Origin: Pontiellaceae bacterium
GTDB lineage: Bacteria > Verrucomicrobiota > Kiritimatiellia > Kiritimatiellales > Tichowtungiaceae
Direction of reading: 5' to 3'
NCBI GenBank assembly: GCA_029934215.1
Contig: JAOZMR010000060.1
Coordinates: 1-12,062 of the forward strand
DNA: 12,062 nucleotides
Each line of letters begins with the position of its first letter. Position 1 is the first letter of the stretch. This document shows positions 6,421 through 12,062 of this stretch, in pieces. The notes beneath the pieces were generated by a model. It ran no database searches, was not told the origin of the DNA, and worked only from the letters and a program-made list of their open reading frames with translations. Made by a program: the position numbers and the translations under genes.

Positions 6421-6882
6421 CTACAAATTCAAACTATCGAGAGCCTCCCAGGCTCCCATCTTATCGCCACTCAAACAACCGCACGAACCGTCGTTCAGAT
6501 TCTTACCGCACCGAACACAGAGCCCCTTGCACCCTTCGTTGCAAAGAGGAAAATGCGGTAAACTCAAGAGGATTGCCTCCCGAAGCCCCTCTGTAAGATC
6601 CACCTCGTCCACTTCAACACCGTCCGAGTAGTCGCGGAGGAAACCGGAATCACGTACCGTTGTCGAGAAAATTTGGGAGCATCTTGCACACTGCGCACGA
6701 ACAGTTGTCGAAACCGACCCGCGCACGATCACCGTTCCGTCGACCAATTGCACATACAATTTGAAGTGAATGGGTCCACCCTCACTAAAAACGAGGTCCC
6801 CCGCAAGGTCGAGAACTTCAGCCGGCAATTCGTTTTCGAGATGCTGACCCTCCTCTGGGATTTTTGAAATTTGTATTTTCAT
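6421..6882 (-). CDS. yceD: YceD/DUF177 family protein
   Basis: 153-residue protein of the family found next to rpmF in most bacteria; in E. coli and plants it is linked to 23S rRNA accumulation, and the exact mechanism is unsettled. The C-rich family signature is clear: QCARC (C65, C68), then CNEGCKGLCVRCGKNLN (C114, C118, C122, C125) and CGC near the end. These cysteines suggest metal binding, which is inference. Its ATG overlaps the coaD stop by one base (TAATG), so translation is probably coupled. It is followed by a 146-base gap with hairpins before rpmF. Confidence 0.9.
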   Translation of the reverse strand: MKIQISKIPEEGQHLENELPAEVLDLAGDLVFSEGGPIHFKLYVQLVDGTVIVRGSVSTTVRAQCARCSQIFSTTVRDSGFLRDYSDGVEVDEVDLTEGLREAILLSLPHFPLCNEGCKGLCVRCGKNLNDGSCGCLSGDKMGAWEALDSLNL

Positions 6883-7391
6883 TAAACCTCACTCCGCTGC
6901 ATTGGACACGTCACGCAAAACGTCTCCCTTAAAGCCCGGTCAACCGCCACAGGCACAAACTCCGAAACATCCCCTCCAAGCGAGGCAACCTGTTTTATAT
7001 TGGTCGAATTCAAGAAGCTATAATCCTGTTTTGGCATCAGAAACATCGTCTCAAGGTCAGGCGCAAGACGGCGATTTGTCAACGCCATTTGGAATTCATA
7101 TTCGAAATCCGACACGGCACGCAGGCCACGAATAATCACCGCAGCCCCTTGGGAACGAGCATAACTCACCAAAAGCCCGTCGAAAGACTCCACCTCCACA
7201 TTCGGCAGATCCGCCACAGCAGCCCTCACAAGCTCCACACGATCCTCCTTTGAAAACAGCGTATCCTTTCCCGTCAACGCCGCAACACCGATAATCAATT
7301 CTGGGAAAATACGAGCGGCACGCTCCACCACATCCACATGGCCCAGCGTCATTGGATCGAACGTACCTGCATAAACAGCTTTTTTATTCAT
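6882..7391 (-). CDS. coaD: Phosphopantetheine adenylyltransferase
   Basis: Transfers AMP from ATP to 4'-phosphopantetheine, the penultimate step of coenzyme A synthesis. The 169-residue product starts with the nucleotidyltransferase motif GTFDPMTLGH (His18 in the TxGH element). It also carries RGLRAVSDFEYEFQMA, which contributes to substrate binding, and SFLNSTNIKQVASLGGDVS, the equivalent of the SFISSS-type ATP-binding segment. It is about ten residues longer than E. coli CoaD, at the C terminus. First gene of the minus-strand chain. CoA made with this enzyme feeds the fab genes downstream. The ATG lacks a clear Shine-Dalgarno sequence. Confidence 0.95.
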   Translation of the reverse strand: MNKKAVYAGTFDPMTLGHVDVVERAARIFPELIIGVAALTGKDTLFSKEDRVELVRAAVADLPNVEVESFDGLLVSYARSQGAAVIIRGLRAVSDFEYEFQMALTNRRLAPDLETMFLMPKQDYSFLNSTNIKQVASLGGDVSEFVPVAVDRALRETFCVTCPMQRSEV

Positions 7392-7398
7392 CTCGGAA

Positions 7399-7427
7399 AA
7401 TATAGAGCCTATTTATGATAAAGGCAA
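7399..7427 (-). promoter_or_regulatory. Candidate sigma-70-type promoter of coaD
   Basis: Minus strand TTGCCT (7422-7427), 17 bases, then TATATT (7399-7404). The -10 box ends 7 bases before the coaD ATG, which would place transcription start at or next to the start codon. An alternative -10, TATCAT about 15 bases further upstream, would give a short leader but has no well-spaced -35. Confidence 0.4.
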
Positions 7428-7493
7428 ACCTGATTAAGGGTGAAAAATCGCTCCGCATAACATCCCACTCTCTTTGGGTCGATTCGGTTTGTT

Positions 7494-8396
7494 TTATTGC
7501 AGATTTTCCACCATTCGGAAAACGACGTCGCCAACGATCTGTAGGCTTTCAACAGAGATTTTATCCATCGTGTCGTTCGTGGTGTGCCAATAGTCGTTCA
7601 GGCCCGGCTCGGAACCGTACTCAAAATCAATCACATCAATCGCCGGCATTCCCGCGAGTAAAAACGGTACGTGGTCGTCGAGAATCGAGCCCTTGGCTAG
7701 GCTGAATTTTGGACGCACCCCAATGCTTTTCGCCGCAGAAAACAGTTCTAGCACAAGCTCTTGTGTGCAGTTTCGAGGAGTCGTGATGTTCAGATCTTTG
7801 TCGCCGACCATATCAAGTAGGATCATCGCTTCGACCTTGTCGGCTCCGCCACCGGTTGCGATCTTTTGCGCCAAATGGCGACTTCCGTGCAATCCGTCGG
7901 TCGGTCCATATTTTGTTGCACATTCCTCGCCATCAAAAAAGGCAACGAGGAACTCGGTTTCGTAGGGCGCACGTTGTGCAAGCACCCGCGCCAGTTCCAG
8001 TAAAACCCCCGAACTGGATCCCGAATCGTTCGCGCCTTGGAAATCGTCGGAAATTCCTGCCTTCGTGTCGAAATGCGAGGCGAGAATGATTAGACGGTCT
8101 GTTTTGCCCGGCAAACGACCGAGCACGTTGCTGAAAAACAGCTCCCCTGCAGGTGTTTTTTCTAAAAACGTGTCGATAACTGTTTTGTATCCAAGCGCCT
8201 TCAGCCGTGTTTCCAAGTGAATCGCAGCAATGCGTCCATTTGCCGTACCCGCGTCGCGCGGAGAAATCTGCACAAGCGCCTCCGTTTCAGAAAACGCTCG
8301 AGCGCCATCAAACGGAGAGAATTCCTCCGGCGTACAGCCCGTAAAAAGAAACATTCCTGCCATCCAACCGATACTCATTCCAAAAAATCTCAACAT
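7494..8396 (-). CDS. M28-family zinc peptidase, glutaminyl-cyclase-like, probable lipoprotein
   Basis: 300 residues. The N terminus is hydrophobic and ends at LFTGC (Cys21), a somewhat loose lipobox, followed by Thr, so an exported, probably outer-membrane lipoprotein is inferred. The body carries the M28 metal-site pattern: ASHFD (H108, D110), GANDSGSSSG (D124), FFDGEE (E157, E158), LLDMVGD (D195) and DYWHTTND (H271). The DGLHGSRHLA, LLDMVG, DDHVPFL and YWHT blocks resemble the animal-type (type II) glutaminyl cyclases, so the product may form N-terminal pyroglutamate rather than act as an aminopeptidase; sequence alone cannot decide. A good AGGAG precedes the ATG. It is divergent from the small gene at 8450 and ends 102 bases before coaD on the same strand. 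Confidence 0.85.
   Translation of the reverse strand: MLRFFGMSIGWMAGMFLFTGCTPEEFSPFDGARAFSETEALVQISPRDAGTANGRIAAIHLETRLKALGYKTVIDTFLEKTPAGELFFSNVLGRLPGKTDRLIILASHFDTKAGISDDFQGANDSGSSSGVLLELARVLAQRAPYETEFLVAFFDGEECATKYGPTDGLHGSRHLAQKIATGGGADKVEAMILLDMVGDKDLNITTPRNCTQELVLELFSAAKSIGVRPKFSLAKGSILDDHVPFLLAGMPAIDVIDFEYGSEPGLNDYWHTTNDTMDKISVESLQIVGDVVFRMVENLQ
7506..7520. repeat. TTCCAAnnnTTGGAA weak copy (10 of 12)
   Basis: Plus strand TTCCACCATTCGGAA, flanked by TT and AA so that a TTTTCC...GGAAAA symmetry remains. It lies near the 3' end of the M28 gene. It is the weakest listed member and could be chance. Confidence 0.25.
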
Positions 8397-8423
8397 GCCT
8401 TCTCCTTTTTGCTCGTAAAAATC

Positions 8424-8449
8424 AGGAAATCTTTTATCAAAGTTTTCCT
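8424..8449. promoter_or_regulatory. 26-bp near-perfect inverted repeat abutting the small gene's start codon
   Basis: AGGAAA-t-CTTT (8424-8434) pairs with AAAG-t-TTTCCT (8439-8449) at 10 of 11 positions around the 4-base loop TATC. It fills the right half of the 53-bp divergent spacer and ends on the base before the ATG at 8450. It could be an operator for a dimeric regulator controlling either or both genes, or an RNA hairpin hiding the start codon. No T run follows on the plus strand. Confidence 0.6.
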
Positions 8450-8728
8450 ATGAAACGAAACATCGAATGGAAAGAAAAAACCGAAGAGGGCGTGCGGCGT
8501 ACCGTACGTGTTCTTTTTCCCGGTCGGGGACACGTGAAATGGCAGTTCAAACGCGCAGATGAGGAGCGCTGGGACTACGATACGCCGCCGAATTCCAAGG
8601 ATTGGAAAACCCTCGAAGACAAAGTCGATAAACTCTACCAACGTAACCGCTGCGCCTTTCGCGACCGAGAGCTGGTGAAAAATCTGCGGCAGAAAAACGA
8701 GGATAATAGCAATTTATACGAGAGCTGA
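8450..8728 (+). CDS. Small basic protein of unknown function
   Basis: 92 residues, not recognised. The product is highly charged, with many Lys, Arg, Glu and Asp, and no signal peptide or membrane segment. The N-terminal half (residues 1-45) looks like beta-strand sequence with aromatic residues (IEW, VKWQF, RWDY). The C-terminal half (about 50-85) looks helical (TLEDKVDKLYQRNRCAFRDRELVKNLR). No clear Shine-Dalgarno precedes the ATG; the 26-bp inverted repeat ends directly before it. Its divergent placement, intact frame and 75-base spacing to pgk on the same strand support a real gene, but this is not proven. Cytoplasmic location is inferred. Confidence 0.6.
   Translation: MKRNIEWKEKTEEGVRRTVRVLFPGRGHVKWQFKRADEERWDYDTPPNSKDWKTLEDKVDKLYQRNRCAFRDRELVKNLRQKNEDNSNLYES
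8593..8607. repeat. TTCCAAnnnTTGGAA palindrome, exact copy 4 (inside the small gene)
   Basis: Exact match with spacer GGA; the coding strand continues with AA. It is read as S-K-D-W-K, a different phase from the F-Q-x-L-E-K reading in the epimerase and plsX copies, so a shared peptide motif cannot explain the repeat. Confidence 0.65.
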
Positions 8729-8740
8729 ACCACTGGAAAC

Positions 8741-8768
8741 TTGTATCGTTACCATATTTCAGTACTAT
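8741..8768 (+). promoter_or_regulatory. Candidate sigma-70-type promoter of pgk
   Basis: TTGTAT (8741-8746), 16 bases, then TACTAT (8763-8768), about 35 bases before the pgk ATG. AGAAGGA is a good ribosome binding site just upstream of that ATG. The boxes match the E. coli consensus only in part, and promoter rules of this organism are unknown. Confidence 0.4.
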
Positions 8769-8803
8769 CAACGGCTAATTTTTAACCCAGAAGGAATAGT
8801 TCT

Positions 8804-10003
8804 ATGAATAAAATGACGATACGTGATTTAGATGTGCAGGGCAAAAAAGTGCTAATGCGCGTGGATTTTAATGTGCCAGTGAAGGATGGCGTAGTTGGCG
8901 ACGACACTCGAATTACGGCTGCGCTTCCATCAATCAACCATGTGCTCGAAAACGGCGGTTCGCTCATTTTGATGAGCCACTGCGGTCGCCCAAAAGGCAA
9001 AAAGAACCCAGAGTTCACACTGAAACCCGCAGCTGACCGACTCGCAGAGTTGGTGGATGCGAAGGTGACGCTTGCTCCAGATGTTATTGGCGCCGAGGTG
9101 AAAGAACTCGTCGACGAATTAAAAGCAGGCGAGATCCTTGTTCTCGAAAATGTTCGTTTCTACAAAGAGGAAGAGGGCAAAGACTGTACGCCGGAAGAGC
9201 AGAATGCGTTCGCAAAAGAGCTCGCCTCGTTTGGTGATGTTTATGTGTCCGATGCATTCGGCACCGCACACCGCGCACATGCCTCGATGGCGGTAGTCAC
9301 GAAATATATCGACCAATGCTCCGCTGGGTTCCTTCTCGAAAAGGAAATCGAGTACCTAGGCAAAGTGCTTGAAGCTCCAGAAAAACCATTCGTCGCTATT
9401 ATCGGCGGCGCGAAAATCTCCGGCAAAATCGATGTCGTTACAAAACTGATGGATACCTGCGACGCAATCTTGATCGGCGGCGGAATGGCGTACACCTTTT
9501 TCCGGGCGCAGGGAAAATCGATCGGCGACTCCATTGTTGAGGACGACAAAGTTGAATTGGCCGGCGAAATCCTGAAACAGGCAAGAGAAAAAGGTGTGAA
9601 GCTGGTACTTCCTGTCGACAACATTGCGACCGACGAGTTTTCCGCTGAAGCCAACATCAAGGTGGTCGAAGGTCATTTCGAAGATGGCTGGATGGGGCTG
9701 GATATTGGACCCAAAACGATCGAACTCTTCTGCGCGGAAGTCGCTGACGCGAAAACAGTGGTTTGGAACGGCCCAATGGGTTGTTTCGAAATGGAACCGT
9801 TCGCAAAGGGAACCTACTCCATTTGTGAGGCAGTTGCCAACTCAAACAGCGTCAGCATCATCGGAGGCGGAGACAGCGTTGCCGCTGTCAAACAATCCGG
9901 AATGGCAGACAAAATGAGCCACGTCTCAACGGGCGGAGGAGCTTCGCTCGAATTCATGGAAGGAAAACAACTTCCAGGAATCGTTGCTTTAACTGATCGA
10001 TAA
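8804..10003 (+). CDS. pgk: Phosphoglycerate kinase
   Basis: Glycolytic and gluconeogenic enzyme converting 1,3-bisphosphoglycerate and ADP to 3-phosphoglycerate and ATP. The 399-residue product has the substrate-side motifs MRVDFNVP (18-25), SHCGRPKG (58-65), LENVRFYKEEE and SDAFGTAHRAHAS. The nucleotide-side motifs are GGAKISGK, GGGMAYTF, WNGPMGCFE, GGGDSVAAV and STGGGASLEF. Length and domain order are standard for bacterial PGK. Small departures from the usual sequence are Cys60 in HCGRPKG (usually Leu) and GGAKISGK (usually GGAKVSDK). No gap or tpi gene adjoins it here; pyrG follows after 164 bases. Confidence 0.96.
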   Translation: MNKMTIRDLDVQGKKVLMRVDFNVPVKDGVVGDDTRITAALPSINHVLENGGSLILMSHCGRPKGKKNPEFTLKPAADRLAELVDAKVTLAPDVIGAEVKELVDELKAGEILVLENVRFYKEEEGKDCTPEEQNAFAKELASFGDVYVSDAFGTAHRAHASMAVVTKYIDQCSAGFLLEKEIEYLGKVLEAPEKPFVAIIGGAKISGKIDVVTKLMDTCDAILIGGGMAYTFFRAQGKSIGDSIVEDDKVELAGEILKQAREKGVKLVLPVDNIATDEFSAEANIKVVEGHFEDGWMGLDIGPKTIELFCAEVADAKTVVWNGPMGCFEMEPFAKGTYSICEAVANSNSVSIIGGGDSVAAVKQSGMADKMSHVSTGGGASLEFMEGKQLPGIVALTDR

Positions 10004-10026
10004 AAAAGCGAAACGGAGACGTTCAC

Positions 10027-10072
10027 CAGCTCTCATATAAAACGCTTATTTTCTGGTTTTATATGAGGGCTG
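10027..10072. promoter_or_regulatory. Strong 17-bp hairpin between pgk and pyrG
   Basis: CAGCTCTCATATAAAAC (10027-10043) pairs with GTTTTATATGAGGGCTG (10056-10072): 16 Watson-Crick pairs plus one G-U wobble, around a 12-base loop. The inner 12 bp are a perfect inverted repeat. There is no T run on either side, so it is not a typical intrinsic terminator. It lies 23 bases after the pgk stop and 95 bases before the pyrG start. It could be an mRNA 3'-end stabiliser for pgk, a Rho-linked element, a pyrG leader structure or a protein site. Confidence 0.7.
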
Positions 10073-10167
10073 CTTCACATTTCAGAAACTTTGCTTCGAC
10101 AACTCCGGTGCTCGGTCTTAAAGTGCCATCCCTTAGCAAACAATATGAATTCACGACGGGAAAAAAA

Positions 10168-11766
10168 ATGGCCAAATATCTGATCGTAACCGGCGGCGTT
10201 GTATCTTCACTCGGAAAAGGCATCACAGCCGCTTCCATCGGGCGTCTTCTCATCAATCGCGGACTCACCATCCGCATGCTGAAGCTCGACCCATACCTCA
10301 ATGTCGACCCCGGAACAATGAGCCCGTACCAGCACGGCGAGGTCTACGTGACCGACGACGGCGCCGAAACCGACCTCGACCTCGGTCACTACGAACGCTA
10401 CACCGGACAGCCAACCTCCCAAAACAGCAACATCACCGCTGGGAGCGTCTACTGGAACGTCCTGCACAAAGAACGACGCGGAGACTACCTAGGCGGCACC
10501 GTGCAGATGATCCCGCACATCTCCAACGAAATTAAAGAACGCATTCGCTCCCTCGAGAACGAAGACCCCGACATCATCCTCATTGAACTCGGCGGAACCG
10601 TTGGCGATATCGAAGGTCTGATTTTTCTTGAAGCATTGCGCCAGCTCGGTGCCGACGTAGGTCGCAACAACTCGATGTACATCCACCTCACCTACGTTCC
10701 ATACATCGCAGCCGCCAAAGAAGTGAAAACCAAACCCACGCAGCAGAGTGTTGCCAAGCTACGCGAAATTGGGATCATGCCGCACATTCTCGTTTGCCGC
10801 ACCGAAGTCGACCTAACGAATGAGCATATTGAAAAACTTTCCCTCTTCTGTAACGTGGACAAAGAATGTGTCATCGTCGAAAAAGACGTCGAAACCTCCA
10901 TCTACGAAATCCCGCTCGTTCTCGCCGAACAAGGCGTCGACGAACAGATTCTCAACCACTTTAGGCTCGCTAAACCAGCCAAACCACTCGTCGACTGGCA
11001 GAAGCTCATCTCTGTTATAAAAAACCCAGTTGGAACAATCAAAATCGGCGTAGTTGGGAAATACTCCGAACTACAGGACGCCTACAAATCAATTTACGAG
11101 GCACTCTATCACGGAGGCTACGCCGCTGGATATAAAGTAGATATCATTAAAATCGCGGCCGAAGACATCGAAGAAACCCCCGACATTCTCTCAACAGTCT
11201 CAGGCGTTCTCATACCAGGCGGCTTCGGCTCGCGCGGAATGGAAGGGAAAATTCGTGCAGCACAATACGCCCGCGAAAACAACACCCCCTTCCTGGGCAT
11301 TTGCCTTGGAATGCAATGCGCCGTCATCGAATTCGCCCGCAACGTCTGTGGTCTAACAGGCGCACACACAAGCGAATTCGACGAAGAACGCGGCGAAAAA
11401 ACCGAACACCCCGTTGTCTGCCTCATGGACGAGCAACAAGACGTCACCGAAAAAGGAGGCACCATGCGCCTCGGTGCCTGCCCATGCGATCTAAAAAAAG
11501 ACACAAAAGCACAAAAAGCCTACGGCGAGACACACATTTCAGAACGTCACCGTCACCGGTACGAAGTAAACAACCACTACTGCGAACAACTCGAAGAAAA
11601 AGGGCTCATTCTCTCTGGACGCAATCCCAATATCGGCGTAGTCGAAATGATCGAACTGCCAAACCACCCATGGTTTGTTGCAACCCAAGCGCACCCAGAA
11701 CTCAAAAGCCAACCCGTTCTACCACACCCGCTCTTCCGCGACTTCATCGCTGCCGCTGTATGTTAG
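10168..11766 (+). CDS. pyrG: CTP synthase
   Basis: Makes CTP from UTP, ATP and glutamine. The N-terminal synthase domain (about 1-270) begins MAKYLIVTGGVVSSLGKGI with the ATP-binding SSLGKG loop and acidic E140 in LIELGGTVGDIEG. A linker leads to the class I glutamine amidotransferase domain (about 290-532) with oxyanion strand PGGFGSRG, nucleophile Cys379 in GICLGMQ, and His509/Glu511 in QAHPELK. The length of 532 residues fits the family. An in-frame ATG at 10063 would add 35 residues unlike any CTP synthase and starts inside the hairpin at 10027-10072, so the ATG at 10168 is chosen; a weak GGGA precedes it. No convincing promoter was seen in the 164-base gap. Confidence 0.96.
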   Translation: MAKYLIVTGGVVSSLGKGITAASIGRLLINRGLTIRMLKLDPYLNVDPGTMSPYQHGEVYVTDDGAETDLDLGHYERYTGQPTSQNSNITAGSVYWNVLHKERRGDYLGGTVQMIPHISNEIKERIRSLENEDPDIILIELGGTVGDIEGLIFLEALRQLGADVGRNNSMYIHLTYVPYIAAAKEVKTKPTQQSVAKLREIGIMPHILVCRTEVDLTNEHIEKLSLFCNVDKECVIVEKDVETSIYEIPLVLAEQGVDEQILNHFRLAKPAKPLVDWQKLISVIKNPVGTIKIGVVGKYSELQDAYKSIYEALYHGGYAAGYKVDIIKIAAEDIEETPDILSTVSGVLIPGGFGSRGMEGKIRAAQYARENNTPFLGICLGMQCAVIEFARNVCGLTGAHTSEFDEERGEKTEHPVVCLMDEQQDVTEKGGTMRLGACPCDLKKDTKAQKAYGETHISERHRHRYEVNNHYCEQLEEKGLILSGRNPNIGVVEMIELPNHPWFVATQAHPELKSQPVLPHPLFRDFIAAAVC

Positions 11767-11785
11767 GGTATTGGAAGATTTATTA

Positions 11786-11815
11786 CCACGGATGACATAA
11801 CCGTTCCACGGATGA
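11786..11815. repeat. Direct repeat CCACGGATGA, two copies
   Basis: CCACGGATGA occurs at 11786-11795 and again at 11806-11815, with a 20-base period, just after pyrG. It resembles degenerate CCACGGATGA-type intergenic repeats seen in some environmental bacterial genomes, an impression I cannot verify here. Confidence 0.5.
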
Positions 11816-11838
11816 AGGGCATTAAGTTAAGCCCTTTT
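11815..11838 (+). terminator. Probable intrinsic terminator of pyrG
   Basis: AAGGGC (11815-11820) pairs with GCCCTT (11831-11836) around a 10-base A/T-rich loop; with the next two bases the right side ends in TTTT. It starts 49 bases past the pyrG stop. The T run is short, so efficiency is uncertain. Its left arm overlaps the last base of the second CCACGGATGA repeat. Confidence 0.5.
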
Positions 11839-11875
11839 ACCACCACCGCAATCACAATTACATAGCTGTTTTATC

Positions 11876-11893
11876 GTGCCCGTTTTCGGGCGC
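11876..11893. repeat. Short GC-rich hairpin in the 3' intergenic region
   Basis: GTGCCCG (11876-11882) pairs with CGGGCGC (11887-11893) with one G-U wobble, around a TTTT loop (AAAA on the minus strand). It lies just past the stop of the partial minus-strand frame and could mark the end of that gene's transcript, though no T run follows on that strand. Confidence 0.4.
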
Positions 11894-11901
11894 AAATCAG
11901 T

Positions 11902-12062
11902 TTAGACTGTCTTTTTTTGATGATTTGTAAAGAATTCAATTCTCCCGCGCTTAGCTGATAGTTTAATCCAATGATTGGTTGGCTTTCTGGGTTCTTTATA
12001 GGTTTTAAGCCGGTCTTTTAACGCCTGTGCGCTGTCTGCGCGAACAAAACGACAGACCTTTT
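11902..12062 (-). CDS. Possible C-terminal end of an unrecognised protein (partial)
   Basis: On the minus strand an open frame enters from the right window edge and runs 52 codons to a TAA at 11902-11904. The product is basic, with a stretch DSAQALKDRLKTYKEPRKP that looks helical, followed by HWIKLSAKRGRIEFF and a polar tail ending QKKTV. I do not recognise it. An open frame of this length can arise by chance, and there is no start in view, so coding status is unproven. The hairpin at 11876-11893 just downstream fits a gene end, and transcription would converge on pyrG. Confidence 0.4.
   Translation of the reverse strand, partial: KVCRFVRADSAQALKDRLKTYKEPRKPTNHWIKLSAKRGRIEFFTNHQKKTV

Noticed and set aside
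10027..10072. The pgk-pyrG hairpin as a standard intrinsic terminator
   Set aside because: The bases after the stem (CTTCACATTT on the plus strand, GTGAACGTC on the minus) contain no proper T run.
10063..10167. N-terminal extension of 35 residues for CTP synthase
   Set aside because: The family begins at MAKYLIVTGG; the upstream ATG lies within the right arm of a strong hairpin and the extension has no similarity to the family.
11898..11917. CAGT-TTAG-ACTG followed by TCTTTTTTT as a plus-strand terminator
   Set aside because: The stem is only 4 bp and it lies across the end of the possible minus-strand frame, where the T run reads as Lys codons; too weak to list as a feature.
1..12062. CRISPR array, tRNA, rRNA, transposase, toxin-antitoxin or defence genes
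   Set aside because: None was found on reading through both strands: direct repeats are too few and too short for CRISPR, and every substantial gene except the two unknowns belongs to a recognised family.

Overview
The window looks like a housekeeping stretch of a Gram-negative bacterial chromosome of moderate GC content. No gene here fixes the phylum. The gene content, an RfaH-like NusG paralog beside a sugar epimerase, and abundant short palindromic and degenerate direct repeats between and inside genes remind me most of the Verrucomicrobiota/Kiritimatiellota/Lentisphaerota group (PVC superphylum). That placement is inference. The Gram-negative call rests on a lipoprotein-type signal peptide and the nucleotide-sugar gene.

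Left part (about 250-7391, minus strand) is a long chain of close or overlapping genes, read right to left: coaD (coenzyme A), yceD/DUF177, rpmF (ribosomal protein L32), plsX, fabH, fabD (phospholipid and fatty acid initiation), hisD (histidinol dehydrogenase), a NusG/RfaH-family elongation factor, and a UDP-glucuronate 4-epimerase-like enzyme. Start/stop overlaps (TAATG between coaD and yceD; GTG of fabH inside the end of plsX; ATGCTGA between hisD and the NusG paralog) point to translational coupling. The yceD-rpmF-plsX-fabH-fabD core is a classic bacterial arrangement; the hisD, NusG-paralog and epimerase tail is less usual. A hairpin followed by a T run after yceD may split the chain into coaD-yceD and an rpmF-led unit.

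Middle (7494-8728): a minus-strand M28-family, glutaminyl-cyclase-like lipoprotein and a divergent plus-strand 92-residue gene of unknown function share a 53-bp spacer. Most of the spacer's right half is a near-perfect 26-bp inverted repeat that abuts the unknown gene's start codon.

Right part (8804-11766, plus strand): pgk (glycolysis) and pyrG (CTP synthase), separated by 164 bp that hold a 17-bp-stem hairpin without a T tract. Past pyrG come a direct repeat, a probable terminator, more small hairpins and the open C-terminal end of a possible minus-strand gene running off the window.

No CRISPR array, transposase, tRNA, rRNA or recognisable defence system was seen. The most notable unexplained signal is a dispersed 15-bp palindrome, TTCCAAnnnTTGGAA: four exact copies and several near copies in 12 kb, inside genes in more than one reading phase as well as between genes, one of them at the centre of a larger nested hairpin.
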